Shown piece after piece: positions 25,694 to 33,696 of a stretch of 64,000 bases of DNA. Source of the DNA: Flavobacterium sp. W4I14. Lineage in GTDB: Bacteria; Bacteroidota; Bacteroidia; Sphingobacteriales; Sphingobacteriaceae. The translations under genes and the position numbers were made by a program. The notes beneath the pieces were generated by a model, which worked only from the letters and a program-made list of their open reading frames with translations, was not told where the DNA came from and made no database searches. Every line of letters starts with the position of its first letter. Positions within the stretch are counted from its first letter, which is position 1. The stretch is taken from positions 5,456,001-5,520,000 of the forward strand of contig JAUSZU010000001.1 of NCBI GenBank assembly GCA_030817875.1. Reading direction: 5' to 3'.

Positions 25694-26785
25694 TTATATC
25701 GTTTCGCCTTTAAATATGACTTCTTTTAAGTTCAGGTCATCATCAAGTACCAATAAGTTTGCCTGATGCCCGGTTTCTATCGTTGCAGTTAGATTTTCAA
25801 TCCCAATTAATTTAGCGGGGTATAATGTTCCCATTTTAATGGCGTCATTTAAGCTGATGTCACAATGTAATACACAATTTTTGACAGCTTCTAACATGGT
25901 AAGCGATGAGCCGGAAAGTGTACCATCGGGCATAACATATTTATTGCCTTTTTGAATATGCTGGTATGGCCCTGTTGAACAAGCAGTAACCGCATCGGTA
26001 ATGAGGAACAAACGTTCTTTTAAGAGTTTTTGGGCAAACTTAACCACTTCGAAATCTACATGCTGCCCATCGGCAATAATGCTAGCCATAGCTTTGTTGT
26101 GGCTAAAAACAGCTGTTGGTATTCCAGGTTCGCGATGATGGATGGGACTCATCGCATTAAAGAGGTGGGTGGTGGTTTGGATGCCCTTGTTATAAGCAGC
26201 CGTTGCTTCATCAAAGGTTGCGTTGCTATGCCCTAATGAAACCACAACGCCATGGTTTAGTAAATATTGGATCACCTCATCATCCTGGATTTCCGGCGCT
26301 ATTGTCATCATTTTAATTACGCCATCCCCAAAATCGATCAGTTTCTTAATTTCATCTAGTGAGGCTTTACGCACAAAGGCTGGTACATGGGCACCTAAGC
26401 GTTTTGGATTTAAAAATGGCCCTTCTAAATGTAACCCCATAAAGTTTTTTGCAGCTATACGGTGTTCTTTAGCTGCTTTGATACATTCATTAAAAACTTC
26501 AGGTGAATTTGTCGCCATGCAAGCTAAAAAGCCTGTAGTGCCTTTTTTAAGCAGGTCATTTTCCATGATACTTAAGGATTCTGTGCTTGGCTCGGCTGAA
26601 AATAACCTGTCGCCAGCACCATAAATCTGTAGATCTATAAAACCTGGTACAACCACTGAATGGCTGGCTTCTTTGTTGTCACTTTCACTAATATTGGAAA
26701 TAAGAGTGCCATTAATTATGATGTCCTGATTCTTTTTTAAATCATTACCCTGAAAATAGGAGGTGTTGGAAATTACTTTAGGCAT
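25694..26785 (-). CDS. nagA: N-acetylglucosamine-6-phosphate deacetylase
   Basis: This 363-residue amidohydrolase converts GlcNAc-6-P to GlcN-6-P in the cytoplasm. Motifs visible in order: PGFIDLQIYGAGD near residue 50, GLHLEGPFLNP with the metal-binding glutamate (about 118), SLGHSNA (metal-binding His), THLFNAMSP, IADGQHVD and FLITDAV with the catalytic aspartate. Length is slightly shorter than the usual 380. It would feed amino sugars from peptidoglycan recycling (see the GH3 enzyme at 51.6 kb) or chitin into glycolysis. Confidence 0.93.
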   Translation of the reverse strand: MPKVISNTSYFQGNDLKKNQDIIINGTLISNISESDNKEASHSVVVPGFIDLQIYGAGDRLFSAEPSTESLSIMENDLLKKGTTGFLACMATNSPEVFNECIKAAKEHRIAAKNFMGLHLEGPFLNPKRLGAHVPAFVRKASLDEIKKLIDFGDGVIKMMTIAPEIQDDEVIQYLLNHGVVVSLGHSNATFDEATAAYNKGIQTTTHLFNAMSPIHHREPGIPTAVFSHNKAMASIIADGQHVDFEVVKFAQKLLKERLFLITDAVTACSTGPYQHIQKGNKYVMPDGTLSGSSLTMLEAVKNCVLHCDISLNDAIKMGTLYPAKLIGIENLTATIETGHQANLLVLDDDLNLKEVIFKGETI

Positions 26786-26819
26786 ATCAAACGTTTGAGT
26801 AAATTTAATCTTACACGGT

Positions 26820-26827
26820 CAAAGTTA
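26820..26827 (-). promoter_or_regulatory. Candidate -7 element for nagA
   Basis: Minus strand TAACTTTG, 34 bases before the nagA ATG, matching TAnnTTTG. No clear TTTG at -33. It lies almost back-to-back with the divergent box at 26841. Confidence 0.4.
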
Positions 26828-26840
26828 AATATTGTAGCTA

Positions 26841-26848
26841 TATATTTG
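26841..26848 (+). promoter_or_regulatory. Candidate -7 element for the phosphoesterase gene
   Basis: TATATTTG lies 22 bases before the ATG at 26871 and is separated by 13 bases from the divergent nagA box, so the two transcription units may be co-regulated. Confidence 0.4.
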
Positions 26849-26870
26849 GGTAATAAGATAAAATAACCAA

Positions 26871-28077
26871 ATGAATGAAAATCAGTCTAATAGAAGAGGT
26901 TTTTTAAAGGCCGGGCTAACTTTTAGTGCCGCTACTTTGGTAGCTCCAAGAATGGTGCTTGCAGATGTACCCGCTGAGGAAGAAGGTTTTTAAAATTGCA
27001 GTAGGACCTTATCTTCAAACCAATTTCAATAACGAAATGACCATTCTTTGGTTAACCAATAAAAGTGCTGCAGGTTGGGTAGAATTTGGGGAGCAGGCAG
27101 ATCAGCTGAATCAAAAAGCATATGGAAAGGCCGAATTGGGCTTAATGCAGGCTAATAGTAAGTTAAACGCCGTAACGCTCAAAAATTTAAAACCAGGAAC
27201 AAAATATTATTATAAAATCGTTTCGAAGGAAATTAAAGATTTCCAACCCTACAAATTAACCTATGGCGCAACGGTAAGCAGCGCTGTTGAAGAATTTGTG
27301 AATGCCAACCGAGCAAAAGATGAGGTTTCATTCTTAATGATGAATGATACGCACGATCGCCCGGAATCAATTCCTCAATTGTTAGCGCTTGTTCCGGACA
27401 AAAAGCAAGACTTTATTTTCTTTAATGGAGATATATTCGATTATCAGACCGATGAGAAACAGATTATCGAACATATGCTGCAGCCCTGTGTAGATAATTT
27501 TGCAAAGCGTACACCTTTTATCTACGTAAGAGGCAATCACGAAACACGTGGTAAATTTGCACGCGAATTTCCGCAGTATTATATGCATGTTGGCCATGCA
27601 GCTTTTACCTTGGGGCCTGTTCGCTTTGTAATTTTAGATACTGGTGAAGATAAAGAAGATGCGCATCCGGTATATGCCGGTATTGTAGATTTTGATGATT
27701 ATAGAGTTCAACAGGCTGAATGGCTTAAAACAGAAATAAACTCAAGGGAATTTAAAAAAGCACCGTTTAGAGTTGTAATGATGCATATTCCACCACGCTT
27801 TTCGGGCGATGCACATGGGCCAAAACATTGTACTGAGCTATTTGAGCCGTTGTTGAATCAGGGTAAAGTTGATTTGGTTTTAAGTGGGCATACCCATAAG
27901 TACATGGTGCACCAACCTGATAAAGCATTAAACCATTACCCTTTAATAATTGGTGGTGGGCCAAGAACAGGAACGAGAACAATTACCAAAATAAAAGCAG
28001 ATAGAAATAAACTCGTGGTGAGTATGCTCGATGATTCTGGTAAGGAAGTGGGCGCTTATACTGCACTTAGAAAGTAG
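26871..28077 (+). CDS. Tat-exported purple-acid-phosphatase-like metallophosphoesterase, apparent +1 frameshift
   Basis: The first 40 codons (26871-26993) encode a twin-arginine signal (NRRGFLKAGLTFSAATLVAP) and stop at TAA. The rest continues in the +1 frame from KIAVGPYLQTN. One T too many in the run at 26987-26991 explains the break; without it the product is 401 residues. The second part has a fibronectin-like N-terminal domain (MTILWLTNKS, LKPGTKYYYKI). The phosphoesterase motifs follow: MNDTHDR, FNGDIFDY, RGNHETRG, MHIPP and LSGHTHKY, which bind two metals. The shorter ORF from 26959 would lack the export signal. It could be a real mutation, a sequencing error or, less likely, recoding. 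Confidence 0.8.
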
Positions 28078-28091
28078 GGTGGATAACTGGT

Positions 28092-28198
28092 CGTCATTCT
28101 GAGAGGAGTGTAACGTAATCGAGAACTACGAATGCTCTGCGAAGCTAAGTCTAGCTTGATAGATCTCTCCATTTCACTGCGTTTCAGTCGAGATGACG
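28092..28198. repeat. CGTCAT-type inverted repeat, copy B
   Basis: Begins CGTCATTCTGAGAGGAGTG and ends AGATCTCTCCATTTCACTG plus TTTCAGTCGAGATGACG. The two halves are related but not strictly complementary in the centre, as if two different half-elements were joined. It lies between convergent genes. Confidence 0.7.
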
Positions 28199-28223
28199 GA
28201 GATTATTGGAATATAAGGCATAA

Positions 28224-28251
28224 AAAAAGCCCCAAGAAATTGGGGCTTTTT
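28224..28251. terminator. Bidirectional terminator between phosphoesterase and tsf
   Basis: Perfect stem AAAAAGCCCCAA/TTGGGGCTTTTT with a GAAA tetraloop. The A and T runs make it work on both strands, ending the ribosomal-protein/tsf operon and the phosphoesterase gene. Confidence 0.88.
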
Positions 28252-28270
28252 AAGTATGTTTTATTAGTGC

Positions 28271-29116
28271 TTATGCACCTAATTGTACACGTTTGAAAGC
28301 CGTTACTGTTAAACCTTTAGAAGTGTTATCTAAATATTTACGCACATCGATAGAACTATCTTTAACAAACTCCTGGTTTAATAAAGTACTGTCTTTGTAG
28401 AATTTATTCAATTTACCAGCAGCAATTTTCTCAACCATTTCTTCTGGTTTGCCTTCTTGACGGATAACGTCTTTAGCAATCTCGATTTCACGTTCAATAG
28501 TAGCAGGATCAACACCGTCTTTATCAACAGCAACTGGGTTCATTGCAGCAATTTGCATAGCAACATCTTTACCAGCTTCAGTAATATCTGCACCATTAGC
28601 ACCTTCAAATACCACTAAAACACCCATTTTACCATTAGAGTGGATATAAGAAACGATTTTCTCACCAGATATATTTGCGTACTCTTGAATAACGATTTTC
28701 TCTCCGATTTTACCGGTTAGTTCAGTTATGGTTTCGGCAACTGTACGTCCATCTTCTAAAGTAATTGCTGATAATTCTTCAGTAGTAGCAGGATTGTTGT
28801 CAACTGCAGCAGCTAAAACGGCTTGAGCTAGATTACGGAAATCCTCAACTTTAGAAACTGGCTCAGTTTCACAAGCTAAAGCAACTAATTTACCGTTTGT
28901 GCCATCCGCCGAAACATTGATTGATACAAGACCTTCAGAAGTAGCATTGCCAGAACGAGCGGCAGATACTTTTTGACCTTTTTTGCGCAATAAATCAACA
29001 GCAGCTTCGAAATCGCCATTAGCTTCTAATAATGCTTTTTTGCAATCCATCATACCAGCACCAGTTTGTTGGCGTAGTTTATTTACATCAGCGGCAGTAA
29101 TTTGTACTGTAGACAT
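28271..29116 (-). CDS. tsf: Elongation factor Ts
   Basis: This 281-residue protein is the guanine-nucleotide exchange factor for EF-Tu. The N-terminal UBA-like domain (AADVNKLRQQTGAGMMDCKK, then ALLEANGDFEAAVDLLRKKG) is diagnostic, followed by the core segment ALACETEPVSKVEDFRNLAQ and the C-terminal FYKDSTLLNQEFVKD. The usual TDFVAKN motif reads TEPVSKV here. It follows rpsB, separated by a 129-base gap that carries a repeat. A moderate AAAGGAAA lies before the ATG. Confidence 0.97.
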   Translation of the reverse strand: MSTVQITAADVNKLRQQTGAGMMDCKKALLEANGDFEAAVDLLRKKGQKVSAARSGNATSEGLVSINVSADGTNGKLVALACETEPVSKVEDFRNLAQAVLAAAVDNNPATTEELSAITLEDGRTVAETITELTGKIGEKIVIQEYANISGEKIVSYIHSNGKMGVLVVFEGANGADITEAGKDVAMQIAAMNPVAVDKDGVDPATIEREIEIAKDVIRQEGKPEEMVEKIAAGKLNKFYKDSTLLNQEFVKDSSIDVRKYLDNTSKGLTVTAFKRVQLGA

Positions 29117-29159
29117 TTTATTTCCTTTTTTAAATTTAAAAATCTTGTTATAACAATTA

Positions 29160-29229
29160 CAGGTTACAAGTTACAAGTGCCAAGTTAAACTCATGTTAAG
29201 TCAACTTAAAACCTGAAACCAGTAACCTG
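29160..29229. repeat. Mirrored 7-mer array (GGTTACA type) between rpsB and tsf
   Basis: Ends CAGGTTAC and GTAACCTG are perfect complements. Between them are AAGTTACAAG-type words on the left and AACTTAAAACCTG on the right. It interrupts an otherwise tight operon and would fold in the rpsB-tsf transcript. Confidence 0.55.
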
Positions 29230-29245
29230 CAATTAAAAAATATTA

Positions 29246-30106
29246 CTATTCTTCTGTTTTAGTTTCTTCTGATGAAGGAGCTTCAACTTCTGCTTCAGAA
29301 GTTACCTTTTTAGTAGTTGGTCTTTTTTCACCAGCTGCTCTAGGCTCTTTTGATTCAGGTGCATCAGCTGCAACTTTCGCTGCTACTGCTTCTTTTTCAG
29401 CTTCATCATCTTTTTCGCGTTTACGCTCATCTAAACCTTCTTCAATAGCTTTGATAATTACATCAGTAATTAAAGAGATTGATTTTGTAGCATCATCATT
29501 CGCCGGGATAGGGAAATCGATGTTAGAAGGATCAGAGTTAGTATCAACCATCGCAAAAGTAGGGATGTTTAATTTTAACGCTTCAGTAACTGCAATGTGT
29601 TCTTTCTTAACATCAATTAAGAATAAAGCTGCAGGCAAACGGTTTAAATCAGCAATACCACCTAAAAGTGATTCTAATTTAATACGCTCACGTTGAATCA
29701 TTAAACGCTCTTTTTTAGATAAGATCGAATAAGTACCGTCTTTAGTCATTTTATCGATGTTAGACATCTTTTTGATTGACTTGCGAACAGTAGCAAAGTT
29801 AGTTAACATACCACCTAACCAACGCTCGGTTACGAAAGGCATGTTTACTTTTTTAGCTTGTTCAGCTACGATTCCTTTTGCTTGTTTTTTTGTTGAAACA
29901 AATAATACTTTACGTCCTGATTTTACGATTTGTTTAATCGCAGCCGCAGCTTCTTCAGTTTTAGTTAAAGTTTTATTTAAATCTATAATGTGAATTCCAT
30001 TACGCTCCATGAAAATGTAAGGAGCCATTTTTGGATTCCATTTACGGGTAAGGTGACCAAAGTGTACACCTGCATCCAATAAGTCTTGATAAGTTGTTCT
30101 TGCCAT
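29246..30106 (-). CDS. rpsB: 30S ribosomal protein S2
   Basis: This 286-residue protein has the S2 signature near the N-terminus (LLDAGVHFGHLTRKWNPKM) and the second conserved block (PTFAMVDTNSDPSNIDFPIP). Residues after about 225 form an extra charged, low-complexity tail (KREKDDEAEKEAVAAKVAAD and onward) that is absent from short S2 proteins. The start has a perfect AGGAGG eight bases upstream, unusual in this phylum. It lies 18 bases downstream of rpsI. Confidence 0.97.
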   Translation of the reverse strand: MARTTYQDLLDAGVHFGHLTRKWNPKMAPYIFMERNGIHIIDLNKTLTKTEEAAAAIKQIVKSGRKVLFVSTKKQAKGIVAEQAKKVNMPFVTERWLGGMLTNFATVRKSIKKMSNIDKMTKDGTYSILSKKERLMIQRERIKLESLLGGIADLNRLPAALFLIDVKKEHIAVTEALKLNIPTFAMVDTNSDPSNIDFPIPANDDATKSISLITDVIIKAIEEGLDERKREKDDEAEKEAVAAKVAADAPESKEPRAAGEKRPTTKKVTSEAEVEAPSSEETKTEE

Positions 30107-30112
30107 TGTCTT

Positions 30113-30120
30113 TGCCTCCT
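30113..30120 (-). promoter_or_regulatory. Perfect Shine-Dalgarno sequence before rpsB
   Basis: The minus strand reads AGGAGGCA followed by AAGACA and ATG. Most genes in this window have no such site. In Bacteroidia the 16S tail is thought to be sequestered, so a full match here may be regulatory. Confidence 0.6.
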
Positions 30121-30124
30121 GTGA

Positions 30125-30511
30125 TTAACGTTTACTGAATTGGAATTTCTTACGAGCTTTAGCACGTCCTGGTTTTTTACGCTCAACCATACGCATATCA
30201 CGCGTCATTAGTCCTTTAGCACGTAATGCAGGTTTTTTCTCCGCATCTAGTTCAACAATCGCTTTAGCAATAGCTAAACGAACAGCTTCTGCTTGTCCTT
30301 TTACTCCACCACCCTGTACATTTACAGTGATATCATAACGACCTACAAGTTCAGAAACTTCTAAACTTTGGTTTACGATATATTGCAATGGTAAAGTTGG
30401 GAAATATACTTTGTGATCTTTACCGTTAACGGTAATTGCGCCAGCACCATCTTTTAAGTAGATACGTGCAACAGCTGTTTTTCTTCTTCCTGAAGTGTTA
30501 GTAACTGACAT
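30125..30511 (-). CDS. rpsI: 30S ribosomal protein S9
   Basis: This 128-residue protein shows the S9 signature GGGVKGQAEAVRLAIAKA in the middle and the basic C-terminal tail MVERKKPGRAKARKKFQFSK, ending in KR as the family does where it reaches the P-site tRNA. It starts three bases after the rplM stop, so the two are translationally coupled. Confidence 0.98.
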   Translation of the reverse strand: MSVTNTSGRRKTAVARIYLKDGAGAITVNGKDHKVYFPTLPLQYIVNQSLEVSELVGRYDITVNVQGGGVKGQAEAVRLAIAKAIVELDAEKKPALRAKGLMTRDMRMVERKKPGRAKARKKFQFSKR

Positions 30512-30514
30512 TTC

Positions 30515-30958
30515 TTAAAGTTTAATGGTTTTTGGAGATTGAGCTGCATGAGGGTGAGTTTCACCAGCATACACAAAAAGATTGGTGTATAATTTTTTAC
30601 CCAATTTAGTTTTCGGTAGCATACCGCGTACCGCTTTCTCGATTACACGTTGAGGGTGTTTCGCCATTAACTCTTTAGGAGAAATAAAACGTTGACCACC
30701 TGGATAACCAGTATAAGAAACATATTGCTTTTCGCTGAATTTGTTTCCTGTCAATTTAACCTTGTCTGCATTAATAACGATAACGTTATCTCCGCAGTCT
30801 ACGTGTGGGGTGTACTCAGGCTTGTTTTTACCACGGATGATCATAGCGATCTTCGATGACAAGCGCCCCAAAATCTCGCCTTGCGCATCAACAACAATCC
30901 ACTGTTTGTTAACAGTTTTCGCATTGGCCGAGACAGTTTTGTAACTTAACGTATTCAC
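30515..30958 (-). CDS. rplM: 50S ribosomal protein L13
   Basis: This 147-residue protein starts at GTG. It has the N-terminal KQWIVVDAQGEILGRLSSKI, the HVDCGDNVIVINADKV block and the signature GMLPKTKLGKKLYTNLFVYA. It leads the rplM-rpsI-rpsB-tsf operon. A 5' leader of about 48 bases includes a small TCCCA/TGGGA hairpin, which could be an autoregulatory ribosomal-protein leader; that is inference. Confidence 0.97.
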   Translation of the reverse strand: MNTLSYKTVSANAKTVNKQWIVVDAQGEILGRLSSKIAMIIRGKNKPEYTPHVDCGDNVIVINADKVKLTGNKFSEKQYVSYTGYPGGQRFISPKELMAKHPQRVIEKAVRGMLPKTKLGKKLYTNLFVYAGETHPHAAQSPKTIKL

Positions 30959-31012
30959 TTGCTTGTATTTAATTTATTAAACAATTTATTATTCCCATTA
31001 AATTTGGGACTG

Positions 31013-31043
31013 CAAAGATAGATAGAATACTTTTATTATCAAA
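31013..31043 (-). promoter_or_regulatory. Promoter of the rplM-rpsI-rpsB-tsf operon
   Basis: Minus strand TTTG, 19 bases, TATCTTTG: a textbook match to the Bacteroidota housekeeping promoter. The expected start is near 31006, about 48 bases before the GTG. Confidence 0.75.
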
Positions 31044-31157
31044 TAGTTGGTTGAAAAAAGTTTTGCGTTTTTACCTGGCGATCGTCATGCTGAATTTATT
31101 TCAGCATCTAATAGACTATATTTTTTTTGAGGTTGTGAAAAGCAAAGCCGGAAATTC

Positions 31158-31301
31158 TTGGGGTAGTTCCAGTCGGGCTTTACGCTAAATCTTTTTTGTT
31201 TTTTAAGCTTTGACAAATTTCTTATCTCAGTGCTATTAATTTGTCATGGCAAAAAACAAAAGAGGATATCGCTGCAATCCCGTTTAAGAATCCGGGCTAG
31301 T
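31158..31301. repeat. Bipartite AGCG hairpin element, copy 2 (opposite orientation)
   Basis: Plus-strand ends are TCGGGCTTTACGCTAAATC and GATATCGCTGCAATCCCG, followed by AAGAATCCGGGCT. Between them TCTTTTTTGTTTTTT pairs with AAAAAACAAAAGA across an unrelated tip. Read on the minus strand the halves are GCAGCGATATCC and GATTTAGCGTAAAGCCCGAC, comparable with AGCGGCAGCCCC and GGGGCTATAGCGAATAACGG of copy 1. Confidence 0.5.
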
Positions 31302-31346
31302 ACAATTATTAAAGTTAAGGGTAAAGTGCATAAATATTTAAATCTC

Positions 31347-31880
31347 TTATAAATCATCAGGCATATAGCCAATCCTTTTTCTTGGTCCAATTTTCTTATC
31401 GATGAGTCTATCCAAGTAGGTAAAAACCAACTCGATGTTTTTATCATGATTATTCAGCGTCTTTTTAATCTCTTCGATTTCAAGTTTGAGCTCGCCATTA
31501 TCAACAATAAATTGACGGATACGGGAGAAAATCCTTACAATTTGAATATTCACCTGAATCGCTTGCTTACTATTTAATACACTCGAAAGCATCAGTATGC
31601 CATGTTCGGTAAAAACAAACGGGAGTTTTCTTCTTCCTCCCCAACTTGAAGTCGCAAATTGCGACTTCAAGTTTAACCATTCCTCATCAGTAAGTTGAAA
31701 CATGAAATCTTCGGGAAATCTATCTGGATTTCTGCCAACTTGCTCATTGAGGCGTTTAGTCTCTACGCCATAAAGCTCCGCCAGGTCGCTATCGAGCATC
31801 ACTTTAAGACCTCTTAGCTCGTAAATTTTATTAACTACAATATTGTCAGGGATGATAGGAAGCACTTGTTTAGCTGTCAT
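31347..31880 (-). CDS. ORF6N domain-containing protein
   Basis: This 177-residue protein begins with an ORF6N (KilA-N-type) DNA-binding domain: VVNKIYELRGLKVMLDSDLA, LYGVETKRLNEQVGRN, RFPEDFMFQLTDEEW and the conserved SSWGGRRKLPFVFTEHGILM. The rest is a helical, probably coiled-coil tail (LKLEIEEIKKTLNNHDKNIE). Such proteins occur in phages and as chromosomal singletons in Bacteroidota; their job is unknown, perhaps regulation. A near-perfect palindrome lies within its coding sequence at 31643-31673. It is separated from nadR by a terminator hairpin. Confidence 0.88.
   Translation of the reverse strand: MTAKQVLPIIPDNIVVNKIYELRGLKVMLDSDLAELYGVETKRLNEQVGRNPDRFPEDFMFQLTDEEWLNLKSQFATSSWGGRRKLPFVFTEHGILMLSSVLNSKQAIQVNIQIVRIFSRIRQFIVDNGELKLEIEEIKKTLNNHDKNIELVFTYLDRLIDKKIGPRKRIGYMPDDL
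31643..31673. repeat. 31-base palindrome inside the ORF6N coding sequence
   Basis: Arms AACTTGAAGTCGCAA and TTGCGACTTCAAGTT are perfect over 15 bp with a single A between. On the coding strand it encodes NLKSQFATSS, the conserved lead into the WGGRRK motif. It may be a dimeric binding site, an RNA/DNA cruciform signal or a side effect of codon choice. Confidence 0.85.
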
Positions 31881-31915
31881 ATCATTTTGGATTTGAATTG
31901 AAGATACAAAAAAAA

Positions 31916-31943
31916 TAGATTCTTTAAACCAAAATAGAATCTA
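31916..31943 (-). terminator. Intrinsic terminator of pnuC-nadR
   Basis: Stem TAGATTCT/AGAATCTA with a 12-base loop. On the minus strand it is followed by a run of eight T. It lies 35 bases beyond the nadR stop. Confidence 0.75.
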
Positions 31944-31978
31944 TAATCTTTTTGATCTTTTCTTCCCGCTCTTTATAA

Positions 31979-32890
31979 TTACCAGTGACTCTGAATATAG
32001 TTTATTCCACGTTTCTCAAGTTCTGCCTTAAAAAGCTTAAACATTTCCTTGCGCCTGTCTCCAAAATCGCGGAGGTGATCCGCTACCCATTCTACATTAA
32101 TATCTAGCAGAAAATATAAGTCGTATTTGATTTCATTTTCAAGATCGTTTAGGATATCCGGAATCTCATTTAAATAATATCGCGAGTATATCTTTGTAGT
32201 AATTAAATCAGTATCACAAAAAATGATCTTATTCGCAACATTGGTTTTTTCTTTTACCCTTTCCGTTTGTGCTGTCCCGATTTTGATAATGTCATCAATG
32301 GTAATATCGTTCGAGGTAATTAATTCGCGCGCAACTTCTGGTACAAAAGCAGTATGGTAATGCAAAGCCATTTTCTCAGCCATAGTCGATTTTCCTGTAC
32401 TCTCTGGTCCGTAGAAACAAATCTTCTTTACAAAATATGGCCGGACTTCTTTTGGAATAAATTCCCAATATTGAAACGGATGGTTTCTGATTAGGGTTGC
32501 TGAAACGGGGATGGATTTTCTCGCCTCGTCAAATAAAATGTGTTCCGCTTGTAAATTGAAGGCAAATGGTGCTCCATAAAACTCGGAGCTAAAAAGAATA
32601 TCAATCTTTGGATATACCTCCCGCATCCTGATCGCCCAAGTATTTGTCCTTTCATTCAATGGCAAAGTTTCATCATCAAAATCATCAGCAATAATGGCTG
32701 GCTTGATGCCTGGTCGATCCTTAAAAATCTCTTTGATCCATTCAAAACGTAAAACCGGATCAATCTTGTCGCCAGGAGTGAAACTCATTGATAAAATCAG
32801 CTCATCGCACTGCGAAGCTGCAAAATCAATAAGTGCGATATGCCCATTATGAATAGGCATAAATTTGCCAATCACTAAACCTCTTTTCAT
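31979..32890 (-). CDS. nadR: NadR-like bifunctional NMN adenylyltransferase / ribosylnicotinamide kinase
   Basis: This 303-residue protein has an N-terminal nucleotidyltransferase domain (GLVIGKFMPIHNGHIALI, with the HNGH motif) that makes NAD from NMN. The C-terminal P-loop kinase domain (CFYGPESTGKSTMAEKMALH near residue 175) phosphorylates nicotinamide riboside. It lacks the DNA-binding domain of enterobacterial NadR, so it is an enzyme only. Its ATG overlaps the pnuC stop (ATGA), so uptake and salvage are coupled. Confidence 0.92.
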   Translation of the reverse strand: MKRGLVIGKFMPIHNGHIALIDFAASQCDELILSMSFTPGDKIDPVLRFEWIKEIFKDRPGIKPAIIADDFDDETLPLNERTNTWAIRMREVYPKIDILFSSEFYGAPFAFNLQAEHILFDEARKSIPVSATLIRNHPFQYWEFIPKEVRPYFVKKICFYGPESTGKSTMAEKMALHYHTAFVPEVARELITSNDITIDDIIKIGTAQTERVKEKTNVANKIIFCDTDLITTKIYSRYYLNEIPDILNDLENEIKYDLYFLLDINVEWVADHLRDFGDRRKEMFKLFKAELEKRGINYIQSHW

Positions 32891-33549
32891 GCCGTTTTAG
32901 CGTAGCTTCTATATTCTTTTATCCAATGCCACAATGCAAAAGCAGCAATAATAGTGAAGATAAAATATTCTACCCCCATAAACTTGATGCCTTTTAAAAA
33001 GTACAGGTAAGTAGCCACTACATCGATGAGCAGCCAGATAATCCAACATTCTACTCTTTTTTGGATCATTAGAAAAGTTGTAATTACACTCATTACAAAA
33101 ATAAATGAATCGACAAAAGGATAAGCACTTGGCAGGTTGAAGAGTAGTGGAAGCCAATTGTGAAGTTGACTGGCCAGGGTACCCATCAGCAATGTGCCAA
33201 CAGTACCTATCGCCAGTAAGATTAAAAACTGCCTTACAGGCATAAAACTAATTTTAAGCTCTTTGTTTTTGTCTTCTTCTTCCGGTTTTGGATTTGTCCA
33301 TCGCCACCAGCCCATAATGTTGGTTATAAAAAAGAAAGCCATCAAAAACATATCGGGGTAAAGCTGGTTTTGGTAATATAAAAAGGCTGATAAAAATACA
33401 TTAACAATGCCAGCAGGCCAGCTCCAAACGCTGGCTTTTGCTGAAAGAATAACTGAAATAATCCCCGTAATTACCGCGAAGAATTCCAGATAGCTCATTT
33501 TATATTCAAGAACTGTGAAAAATATACTTTTGGCATCGAAAAAATCCAT
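32887..33549 (-). CDS. pnuC: PnuC-type nicotinamide riboside transporter
   Basis: This 220-residue inner-membrane protein has about seven hydrophobic segments. Family motifs include SYLEFFAVITGIISVILSAK, WSWPAGIVNVFLSAFLYYQN, LYPDMFLMAFFFITNIMGWW and CWIIWLLIDVVATYLYFLKG. PnuC lets nicotinamide riboside in by facilitated diffusion, and phosphorylation by the coupled NadR kinase traps it. The N-terminal helix before MSYLEF fits the family, so the longer start is preferred. No riboswitch-like leader was recognised. Confidence 0.92.
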   Translation of the reverse strand: MDFFDAKSIFFTVLEYKMSYLEFFAVITGIISVILSAKASVWSWPAGIVNVFLSAFLYYQNQLYPDMFLMAFFFITNIMGWWRWTNPKPEEEDKNKELKISFMPVRQFLILLAIGTVGTLLMGTLASQLHNWLPLLFNLPSAYPFVDSFIFVMSVITTFLMIQKRVECWIIWLLIDVVATYLYFLKGIKFMGVEYFIFTIIAAFALWHWIKEYRSYAKTA

Positions 33550-33696
33550 CTTTTCTTTTTTGAAAATCTACAAAATGCTAATGTAAATAATTTATTTGCG
33601 GCTCTTGGTTTTCTGTTCGCAAACAATCCAAAAATATAGCTGTTATAAGAATATCCATTGGCTGATCGCCGTATTTATTAACCACAAATTTAGTTT

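Larger units (their letters stand above)
30959..31346. other. 388-base intergenic region: rplM promoter plus bipartite repeat
   Basis: The rplM-proximal part holds a short leader and the promoter. The remainder holds a short GTCATGCTGAA/TTTCAGCAT hairpin (about 31084-31106) and a bipartite AGCG element copy. No ORF with credible coding features was found. Confidence 0.5.

Noticed and set aside
26871..28077. Firm call of programmed frameshifting
   Set aside because: The slip site resembles prfB only superficially, and homopolymer frame breaks elsewhere make an error more likely.
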